A stretch of 64,000 nt of DNA from Acidipropionibacterium acidipropionici (lineage in GTDB: Bacteria > Actinomycetota > Actinomycetes > Propionibacteriales > Propionibacteriaceae), in assembly GCF_001441165.1 (NCBI RefSeq), contig NZ_CP013126.1, positions 2,509,551 through 2,573,550 on the forward strand, written 5' to 3'. Below, piece after piece: positions 57,529 through 64,000 of this stretch. The notes below the pieces were generated by a model that searched no databases, had not been told where the DNA came from, and worked only from the letters and a program-made list of their open reading frames with translations. Within the stretch, counting starts at the first letter, position 1. Each line of letters opens with the position of its first letter. The position numbers and the translations under genes are program-made.

Positions 57529-60288
57529 ATGGACTCCGCCCTCGACCGTTTCGCCTCCGGATACTCCTTCGGCCTGGACGACTACCAGCTCGAGGCCTGC
57601 CATCACCTGGACGACGGGGCCGGGGTGCTGGTCGCGGCACCCACCGGCGCCGGCAAGACGGTGGTGGGGGAGTACGCCACGTTCCTGGCACTGGAGTCGG
57701 GACGCAAGTGCTTCTACACCACCCCGATCAAGGCCCTGTCGAACCAGAAGTACCACGACCTGGTCGAACGCTACGGCGCCGAGGAGGTGGGACTTCTCAC
57801 CGGCGACGTGTCGGTGAACTCCGAGGCCCCCCTGGTCGTCATGACCACCGAGGTGCTGCGCAACATGATCTACGCCGGATCGCGCACCCTGGAGGGCCTG
57901 GGCTGGGTGGTGATGGACGAGGTGCACTACCTGGCCGACCGCTTCCGCGGCCCGGTCTGGGAGGAGGTCATCCTCGGCCTGGCGGACTCGGTCCGGCTGG
58001 TCTGCCTGTCGGCCACCGTCTCCAACGCCGAGGAGTTCGGGGAATGGCTCGACGAGGTCCGCGGCGACATCCGGGTCGTCGTCTCCGAACGCCGCCCCGT
58101 GCCGCTCACCCAGCACGTCGCCCTGGCGAAGCGCATCGTCGACCTCTTCGCCCCCGACCGGCCCGGCACGGTGAACCCCGATCTTCTCCAGGTCGCCCGG
58201 CAGGAGGCACGGTCCCAGCGCGACGACGGGCGTCGTCCCAGGGGGCGCAGCGGCAAGGGCCGGCGGACCGTCTCCTACGGATCCGGACGGTTCGGCGGGG
58301 CTTCGGCCCAGCGCTTCGAGCGAGACGACCACCGGGCCCCGCGCAACAGCCCCAGCCGCTCCCAGGTGGTGCGGGCGCTGCGCCGCGCCCACCTGCTGCC
58401 GGCGATCATCTTCGTCTTCTCCCGGCAGGGCTGCGACGCCGCCGTGAGCCAGCTGATGAGCTCCGACGTCGTGCTCACCAGCACCGAGGAGGCCCGGAGG
58501 CTGCGCGAGATCGCCGAGCGGCACGGAGCCGCGCTCACCGACGCCGAGCGTCGGGCGCTGGGCTGGGACCGTTTCGTCTCGGCCTTCGAGCGCGGGGTCG
58601 CGGCCCACCACGCCGGGCTGCTGCCGGTCGTCAAGGCCGTCGTCGAGGAGGGATTCGTCAACGGCCTGCTCAAGGTCGTGGTGGCCACCGAGACCCTGGC
58701 ACTGGGCATCAACATGCCGGCCCGAACAGTCGTCATCGAGAGACTGGTCAAGTACAACGGGCAGACCCATGCCGACATCACCCCCGGCGAGTACACCCAG
58801 CTCACCGGCCGGGCCGGGCGCCGGGGGATCGACGTCGAGGGCCACGCGGTGGTGTGCTGGCAGCCGGGCATGGACCCCCGCGCGGTCGCCGGACTCGCCT
58901 CGCGGCGCACCTACCCGCTGCGCTCGGCCTTCACCCCCACCTACAACATGGCCGTCAACCTGGTGGGGACCGTCGGACGGCAACGGGCCGCCCGGGTGCT
59001 TGAGCACAGCTTCGCGCAGTTCCAGATCGATCGGCGCAGCGGACCGGCGGGGGCCAGGCGCAAGGAGAACGAGAAGGCGATCGCCGACTACCTCGCGGCC
59101 GCCGCCTGCGACCTGGGCGACTTCACCGAGTACGCCTCGATGCGCGAGAAGATCTCCCGCCTGGAGGCCGGGCAGGCCAGACTGCGCCGGGGATCCCGGG
59201 ACGCCGAGGTGCTCGACTCCCTGTCGGCCCTGGATCCCGGGGACGTCATCGCGGTGCCCTCGGGCCCGCACGCCGGGTGGGCGGTCATCGTCGACCCCGG
59301 CACCCGGGGCCGTCACGGCGACCGGCCGAATCCGCTCGCGATGGTCTCCGACCGGCGGGTCGTGCGGCTGGGCGAGCACGACATCGACTCCCCGGTGCAC
59401 CGGATGGTCGGGGTGCGGGTGCCGCCGCACTTCCATCCCCGGGACGCCGCCGCCCGCAAGGCCCTCGGCAAGGCCCTGGACCAGGCGACCAGGAACCTGG
59501 AGGAGCCGGCCGCGCGCCCGCCGAAGCCCCAGGTCGACGCCCGGCTCACCGAACAGATCACCGCGCTGCGCGCCGAACTGCGGGCCCACCCCTGCCACTC
59601 CTGCCCCGATCGCGAGACCCACGCCCGCTTCGCCGAGCGCGCCATGGCGCTGCGACGCGAGACCGACGCCGCGACCGCGAAGGCGCGGCGCCGGTCCGGC
59701 TCCATCTCCGACCGGTTCGACCGGATCTGCCTGGTGCTGGAGGCCCTGGGCTATCTCGAGCCGGGCGGGCTGAGGGTCAGCGACTCGGGACGGGTGCTGT
59801 CGCGGATCTACTCCGAGCTCGACCTGGTGACCGCCGAGGCCATCGCCGAGGGCGTCCTGGACGGGCTGGATCCGGCACAGCTGGCGGCCGTGCTGTCCAC
59901 CCTGATCTTCGAGTCCAGGCCCGCCGACCGCCGGCACCAGTACGGCCACTGGCTGCCGGATCCGGCCTGCGAGGAGTCGGTGAGCCGGCTGCGCGCGGTG
60001 CGGGCCAGGGTCGGCCGCCTGGAGCGCGACCACCGGCTGGAGCGGCCCCGCGACCTGGACACCGGCTTCGCCGAGATCGCCTACCAGTGGGCCTCGGGGG
60101 CCGCCCTGGACACCGTCCTGGAGGAGGGCTCCAGCGCCGGGGACTTCGTCCGGCAGATGCGCCAGCTGGCCGATCTGGCCGGGCAGATCGCCGGCGCCGG
60201 GGTGGACGAGGAGCTGGCGCGGGCCTGTCGGCGGATGCTGGGCGCCGTCCAGCGCGGCGTGGTCGCGATGAGTGGGGAGGAGGACTGA
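57529..60288 (+). CDS. helY: Ski2/Mtr4-like RNA helicase HelY
   Basis: 919 residues, superfamily 2 helicase. Motif I AAPTGAGKTVVGE, motif II VMDEVHYLAD (DEVH), motif III LSATVSN, motif VI TGRAGRRGID. An Arg-rich insertion separates RecA domains (about 235-290). The C-terminal half has the DSHCT domain (PAQLAAVLSTLIFESRP). ATG 57529 is chosen; an upstream ATG-type start at 57484 would overlap the kinase more. Presumed role in RNA turnover. Confidence 0.93.
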   Translation: MDSALDRFASGYSFGLDDYQLEACHHLDDGAGVLVAAPTGAGKTVVGEYATFLALESGRKCFYTTPIKALSNQKYHDLVERYGAEEVGLLTGDVSVNSEAPLVVMTTEVLRNMIYAGSRTLEGLGWVVMDEVHYLADRFRGPVWEEVILGLADSVRLVCLSATVSNAEEFGEWLDEVRGDIRVVVSERRPVPLTQHVALAKRIVDLFAPDRPGTVNPDLLQVARQEARSQRDDGRRPRGRSGKGRRTVSYGSGRFGGASAQRFERDDHRAPRNSPSRSQVVRALRRAHLLPAIIFVFSRQGCDAAVSQLMSSDVVLTSTEEARRLREIAERHGAALTDAERRALGWDRFVSAFERGVAAHHAGLLPVVKAVVEEGFVNGLLKVVVATETLALGINMPARTVVIERLVKYNGQTHADITPGEYTQLTGRAGRRGIDVEGHAVVCWQPGMDPRAVAGLASRRTYPLRSAFTPTYNMAVNLVGTVGRQRAARVLEHSFAQFQIDRRSGPAGARRKENEKAIADYLAAAACDLGDFTEYASMREKISRLEAGQARLRRGSRDAEVLDSLSALDPGDVIAVPSGPHAGWAVIVDPGTRGRHGDRPNPLAMVSDRRVVRLGEHDIDSPVHRMVGVRVPPHFHPRDAAARKALGKALDQATRNLEEPAARPPKPQVDARLTEQITALRAELRAHPCHSCPDRETHARFAERAMALRRETDAATAKARRRSGSISDRFDRICLVLEALGYLEPGGLRVSDSGRVLSRIYSELDLVTAEAIAEGVLDGLDPAQLAAVLSTLIFESRPADRRHQYGHWLPDPACEESVSRLRAVRARVGRLERDHRLERPRDLDTGFAEIAYQWASGAALDTVLEEGSSAGDFVRQMRQLADLAGQIAGAGVDEELARACRRMLGAVQRGVVAMSGEED

Positions 60289-60306
60289 GTCAGTAGGGTG
60301 TGGCCC

Positions 60307-61068
60307 ATGGGTGTTGCACTGAGGGTCATTCCCTGTCTCGACGTGAAGGACGGCCGGGTCGTCAAGGGGGTCAACTTCACCGGGCTGAGGGATGCCGGGG
60401 ATCCGGTCGAACTCGCCCAGGAGTACGGGCGGATGGGCGCCGACGAGCTCACCTTCCTCGACATCTCCGCCTCCACCGAGGGCAGGGCCACCACCCGTGA
60501 CATGGTGACCCGCTGCGCCCGGACCGTCTTCATCCCGCTGACCGTCGGCGGCGGGGTCCGCGAGGTGGGCGACGTCGACGCACTGCTGCGCTGCGGGGCC
60601 GACAAGGTGGGCATCAACACCGGGGCGATCGCCCGTCCCGCGGTCATCAACGAGATCGCCGACCGGTTCGGCAACCAGGTCCTGGTGCTCTCCCTGGACG
60701 CCAGGCGCGAACCGGGAATGCCCTCGGGGTACGGCGTCACCACCCACGGCGGAACACGCTCGGCCGGCCTCGACGCCCTCGCCTGGTGCCGCGAGGCCGT
60801 CGAGCGGGGGGCCGGGGAGGTGCTGCTCAACTCCATGGACGCCGACGGCACCACCGACGGCTTCGACATCGAGATGATCGAGGCGGTCCGCGCCGAGATC
60901 GACGTGCCGCTCATCGCCTCGGGCGGGGCCGGGACCGTCCAGCACTTCGTCGACGCCGCCCGGGCCGGGGCCGACGCCGTCCTGGCGGCGTCCGTCTTCC
61001 ACTACCGCACCCTCACCATCGGCGCCGTCAAGGAGGGCCTGCGCGCGGCCGGTATCGAGGTGCGCTGA
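60307..61068 (+). CDS. hisF: Imidazole glycerol phosphate synthase subunit HisF
   Basis: Cyclase of histidine biosynthesis, 253 residues, (beta/alpha)8 barrel. Catalytic Asp in [19 protein letters not shown] and Asp in [13 protein letters not shown]; phosphate-binding TVGGGVR and ASGGAGT. ATG 60307, with GTG 60298 possible. No hisH, hisA or hisI is adjacent. Confidence 0.96.
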   Translation: MGVALRVIPCLDVKDGRVVKGVNFTGLRDAGDPVELAQEYGRMGADELTFLDISASTEGRATTRDMVTRCARTVFIPLTVGGGVREVGDVDALLRCGADKVGINTGAIARPAVINEIADRFGNQVLVLSLDARREPGMPSGYGVTTHGGTRSAGLDALAWCREAVERGAGEVLLNSMDADGTTDGFDIEMIEAVRAEIDVPLIASGGAGTVQHFVDAARAGADAVLAASVFHYRTLTIGAVKEGLRAAGIEVR

Positions 61069-61114
61069 GGGGCGGGCGGGCGCGCCGTCGGCCGTGATGG
61101 TGTAGGCATGGGCC

Positions 61115-61507
61115 ATGGACTGCCTTTTCTGCTCGATCATCGCCGGCGACATCCCGTCCCGGACCGTGGCCAGTGACGACGCCGCCGTGGCCTTCCTCGA
61201 CGTCGCTCCCTTCCAGGACGGCCACACCCTCGTGGTGCCGCGCCGTCACGTCCCCGACCTGCTCGGCAACGATGGGGAGCTGGCACGGATCGCACCGCTG
61301 GTCACCAGCGTCTCCACGCTGCTCGTCGAGAGGCTCGGCGCCCAGGGGATCAATGTCATCTCCAATGTCGGCGAGGTGGCCGGCCAGTCGGTCTTCCACC
61401 TCCACGTCCACCTCATCCCGCGGTTCGAGGCCGAGCCCGGATTCGACGCGATCCGCTCCCAGCGGCCCCGCCGCGATCCTGACGAGGTCCTGGCGCTGCT
61501 GCGATAG
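61115..61507 (+). CDS. HIT-family hydrolase
   Basis: 130 residues. Nucleotide-phosphate hydrolase/transferase of the Hint branch. N-terminal [16 protein letters not shown], and the HIT motif [10 protein letters not shown] with the catalytic His. Substrate probably an AMP-lysine-type or dinucleotide conjugate; not determinable. Confidence 0.93.
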   Translation: MDCLFCSIIAGDIPSRTVASDDAAVAFLDVAPFQDGHTLVVPRRHVPDLLGNDGELARIAPLVTSVSTLLVERLGAQGINVISNVGEVAGQSVFHLHVHLIPRFEAEPGFDAIRSQRPRRDPDEVLALLR

Positions 61508-61569
61508 ACGGTCATGGCCGGGGCCTGAAGGCTCAGATGTCCATATTCTGAGATTCTTGTCCCAGAGTT

Positions 61570-61598
61570 TTGACGCGGGGCCGCCCATGGTGGATTCT
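61570..61598 (+). promoter_or_regulatory. Promoter of the ilvBN leader
   Basis: TTGACG (61570-61575) and GATTCT (61593-61598), 17 bp apart. The predicted transcription start is within a base or two of the GTG of the leader peptide, so the leader may be translated from a leaderless mRNA. Confidence 0.55.
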
Positions 61599-61605
61599 TG
61601 TCCTT

Positions 61606-61638
61606 GTGAACGGCCTCGTTGTTCTTATTGTTACCTAG
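61606..61638 (+). CDS. ilv leader peptide [10 protein letters not shown]
   Basis: GTG-initiated ten-residue peptide with six branched-chain residues in a row (LVVLIV), ending in TAG. It precedes two hairpins and the ilvB gene. Ribosome stalling at Val/Leu/Ile codons during starvation is the standard mechanism of ilv attenuation and is known for ilvBN in Corynebacterium. Confidence 0.85.
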   Translation: MNGLVVLIVT

Positions 61639-61696
61639 CGTCCCGGCCCCCCGGTCAGGACGCTCCCTCGTATGCCTCTGGCAGCGAGGGTTTTTT
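61639..61696 (+). terminator. ilvBN attenuator
   Basis: GCGTCC (61639-61644) with GGACGC (61658-61663) forms an upstream pause hairpin. CCCTCG (61665-61670) with CGAGGG (61685-61690), an inner TGCC/GGCA pairing and TTTTTT (61691-61696) form an intrinsic terminator before ilvB. Formation should depend on translation of the leader peptide. Confidence 0.85.
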
Positions 61697-61790
61697 CTTG
61701 CCGGGGACCGAGATTCACGGATTCCAGGACGAATCCGGCTCGAGCACAACGCCCGTCACCTATGACATCGATGGATATGGAGGAGCAGCA

Positions 61791-63578
61791 ATGGCTGACA
61801 ATCCCCGGCAACCGAAGCTCATGAGCGGCGCCCAGATGGTCGTCGCCAGCCTGGAGAAGCTCGGCGTCGATGTCGTCTTCGGGCTCCCCGGCGGAGCCAT
61901 CATGCCGACCTACGACCCCCTCATGGATTCCGAGGGAGTGCGCCACATCCTGGTCCGCCACGAGCAGGGCGCCGGCCATGCCGCCGAGGGCTATGCCGTG
62001 GCCACCGGCCGGGTGGGGGTCTGTCTGGCCACCTCCGGTCCCGGGGCCACCAACCTCGTCACCGCCCTCTACGACGCCTACCTGGACTCCGTGCCGGTGG
62101 TGGCCATCACCGGGCAGGTCGGCCAGGCCCTGATCGGTACCGACGGCTTCCAGGAGGCCGACATCCGCGGCATCACGATGCCGATCACCAAGCACAACTT
62201 CCTCATCACCAGGGCGGCCGACATCCCGCTGGCGCTGGCCGAGGCCTTCCACATCGCCTCCACCGGTCGTCCCGGGCCCGTCCTGGTCGACATCGCCAAG
62301 AACGCCCAGCAGGAGACCACCGAGTTCCGCTGGCCCAAGCAGTACGACCTGCCCGGCTACAAGCCGACGCTGCGCCCCCACTCCCGCCAGATCAAGGAGG
62401 CGACGACCCTCATCCGCGAGGCCGAGCGCCCCGTCCTCTACGTCGGCGGAGGGGTGGCCAAGGCCGACGCCGCCGCCGAGCTCGCACGGCTGGTCGAGAT
62501 CACCGGCATCCCGGTCGTGACCACGCTGATGGCACGCGACGTCTTCGATGACGAGCACCCGCTGGCGATGGGCATGCCGGGCATGCACGGCTCGGTGGCC
62601 GCCGTCGGGGCCCTCCAGCGCGCCGACCTGCTCTTCGCCGTCGGGGCCCGCTTCGACGACCGGGTCACCGGGCGCCTCGACACCTTCGCCCCGATGGCCA
62701 AGGTGATCCACGCCGACGTCGACCCGGCCGAGATCGGCAAGAACCGGGCGGTCGACGTGCCGATCGTCGGCGACGCCAAGCTCACCCTCACCAGGATCGC
62801 CGACGCTCTGAAGGGCAAGCCCCTGCCCGACCTCACTGCCTGGGTGAGGCAGCTCCAGCAGATGAAGCGGACCTACGCGCCGGGCTGGGAGGAGCCCCCG
62901 GAGGGCAAGCTCTCCCCCCAGTACGTGATCTCGCGGATCGGGGCCCTGTCCCCCGACGACACCATCTTCGTGACCGGCGTGGGGCAGCACCAGATGTGGG
63001 CCTCCCACTTCCTGCCCCACCGCCATCCGCGCAGCTGGCTCACCTCGGGAGGGGCCGGCACCATGGGCTACTGCGTGCCGGCGGCGATGGGCGCCCAGGT
63101 GGGACGTCCGGAGGCCACGGTCTGGGGGATCGACGGCGACGGCTGCTTCCAGATGACGAATCAGGAGCTGGTCACCTGCGCGCTCAACGGCATTCCGGTG
63201 AAGATCGCCATCATCAACAACAATGTGCTCGGCATGGTGCGGCAGTGGCAGAACCTGTTCTTCGACAAGCGCTACTCCCACACCGATCTGCACTCCGACC
63301 GGTATCCGGATTTCGTGAAGCTCTCCGAGGCCCTGGGATGCGCCGCATTCCGGGTCACCGAGCCCGATGAGATCGACGCGGCGATTCAGCGTGCCAATGA
63401 GATCAATGACAGGCCGGTCGTCGTCGAGTTCGTCGTCCACAAGGATGCGATGGTGTGGCCGATGGTCGCTGCCGGGGCGAGCAACGATGACATCAAGATC
63501 GCCCAGGGAATGGCCCCCGACTGGGGCGATCAGGCCGAGGACGAGGCCCTCGAGGCCGCAGCCAGCGAGGAGGACTGA
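61791..63578 (+). CDS. ilvB: Acetolactate synthase large subunit
   Basis: ThDP-dependent catalytic subunit, first common step of valine, leucine and isoleucine synthesis. 595 residues from ATG 61791 (GGAGGAG upstream). ThDP-activating Glu in [14 protein letters not shown] (about 57), FAD-binding middle domain, C-terminal ThDP motif [14 protein letters not shown] followed by NNN. Complete. Expression is under the attenuator upstream. Confidence 0.97.
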   Translation: MADNPRQPKLMSGAQMVVASLEKLGVDVVFGLPGGAIMPTYDPLMDSEGVRHILVRHEQGAGHAAEGYAVATGRVGVCLATSGPGATNLVTALYDAYLDSVPVVAITGQVGQALIGTDGFQEADIRGITMPITKHNFLITRAADIPLALAEAFHIASTGRPGPVLVDIAKNAQQETTEFRWPKQYDLPGYKPTLRPHSRQIKEATTLIREAERPVLYVGGGVAKADAAAELARLVEITGIPVVTTLMARDVFDDEHPLAMGMPGMHGSVAAVGALQRADLLFAVGARFDDRVTGRLDTFAPMAKVIHADVDPAEIGKNRAVDVPIVGDAKLTLTRIADALKGKPLPDLTAWVRQLQQMKRTYAPGWEEPPEGKLSPQYVISRIGALSPDDTIFVTGVGQHQMWASHFLPHRHPRSWLTSGGAGTMGYCVPAAMGAQVGRPEATVWGIDGDGCFQMTNQELVTCALNGIPVKIAIINNNVLGMVRQWQNLFFDKRYSHTDLHSDRYPDFVKLSEALGCAAFRVTEPDEIDAAIQRANEINDRPVVVEFVVHKDAMVWPMVAAGASNDDIKIAQGMAPDWGDQAEDEALEAAASEED

Positions 63579-63581
63579 AAA

Positions 63582-64000
63582 ATGACATCGACCCACATCC
63601 TGTCCGTGCTCGTCGTCAACCGTCCCGGTGTGCTCACCAGGGTCGCCGGACTCTTCGCCCGGCGCGGCTACAACATCGAGTCGCTGACCGTCTCGCCCAC
63701 CAACGACCCCCAGGTCTCCAGGATGACCATCGGCGTCGACGTCGACTCCCCGTCGACCCTCGAACAGATCGTCAAGCAGCTCAACAAGCTCATCGAGGTG
63801 CACAAGATCATCGAGCTCGAGGACTCCGCGGTGACCCGCGAACTGGTCCTGGTCAAGGTGCACTCGGATCTGGAGAACCGCTCGAAGATCGTCGACACCG
63901 TAGGGCTGTTCCGCGGCAAGGCGGTCGACGTCTCACATGAGTCCATCACGATCGAGGCCACCGGCGGACGTGAAAAGCTGGAGGCACTGATCAAGATGCT
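63582..64000 (+). CDS. ilvN: Acetolactate synthase small (regulatory) subunit, partial
   Basis: Starts MTSTHILSVLVVNRPGVLTR at 63582, three bases after the ilvB stop. The visible 139 codons hold the N-terminal ACT domain (VAGLFARRGYNIESLTVSP) that binds valine for feedback inhibition, and most of the C-terminal domain (ELVLVKVHSDLENRSKIV). It continues beyond the window. Confidence 0.96.
   Translation, partial: MTSTHILSVLVVNRPGVLTRVAGLFARRGYNIESLTVSPTNDPQVSRMTIGVDVDSPSTLEQIVKQLNKLIEVHKIIELEDSAVTRELVLVKVHSDLENRSKIVDTVGLFRGKAVDVSHESITIEATGGREKLEALIKM

Noticed and set aside
57376-61227. 1283-codon minus-strand open frame opposite helY and hisF
   Set aside because: It is the antisense shadow of real genes in high-GC DNA: no domain motifs, no RBS, and strong motif support for the plus strand.
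61173-63578. 801-codon frame joining the HIT gene region to ilvB
   Set aside because: The upstream part is an off-frame reading of the HIT gene and the attenuator; ilvB starts at 61791 with a clear RBS.

Overview
The window is high-GC actinobacterial chromosome. The 16S rRNA signature, the arabinose and ilv gene complement and the gene order point to the family Propionibacteriaceae, most likely Acidipropionibacterium or a close relative. The genus is inferred from memory of 16S sequence and was not checked by a search.

1-17.5 kb is an L-arabinan/L-arabinose utilisation island. It holds a GH51 alpha-L-arabinofuranosidase (cut by the window start), two CUT1-type ABC sugar importers without their own ATPase, a GH127 beta-L-arabinofuranosidase, three LacI-family regulators, an SP-family sugar symporter, and araD-araA. 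Three importer genes are broken: a solute-binding protein and a permease each by a one-base frameshift at a short homopolymer, and a second permease by an internal deletion. No araB (ribulokinase) is present here.

17.58-23.77 kb is an element integrated in the 3' end of tRNA-Leu(GAG) and bounded by 25-bp direct repeats. It carries no recognisable integrase. Inside are an IS630-family and an IS481-family insertion sequence, a low-GC two-gene cassette (secreted Cys-rich putative bacteriocin plus overlapping two-TM putative immunity protein), ardA (antirestriction), a small XRE regulator, and a restriction-modification specificity subunit split in two at a (TG)6 tract. This is the most unusual part of the window.

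23.9-31.4 kb holds mostly housekeeping genes: M20 peptidase, citrate synthase, aldo/keto reductase, a DUF3090 protein, PnuC, hisE-hisG, a small membrane protein and an SseB-domain protein. 31.4-37.3 kb is a complete rRNA operon (two promoters, 16S-23S-5S, no spacer tRNA, strong terminator).

37.3-51.9 kb resembles the mycobacterial Rv1691-Rv1711 neighbourhood: TPR protein, HAD phosphatase, tlyA, NAD kinase, recN, pyrG, Nudix hydrolase, xerD, parA-like, rluB. A biotin ECF transporter (bioYMN, with a TGAAC-N3-GTTCA operator-like palindrome) sits between the HAD gene and tlyA. A small ribbon-helix-helix-like gene sits where scpA/scpB would be in mycobacteria. 51.9-60.3 kb carries gluQRS and the pafB-pafC-tatA-tatC-(lipid kinase)-helY block. 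60.3-64 kb has hisF, a HIT protein and ilvB-ilvN, preceded by a classical transcription attenuator with a Val/Leu/Ile-rich leader peptide; ilvN runs off the window end.
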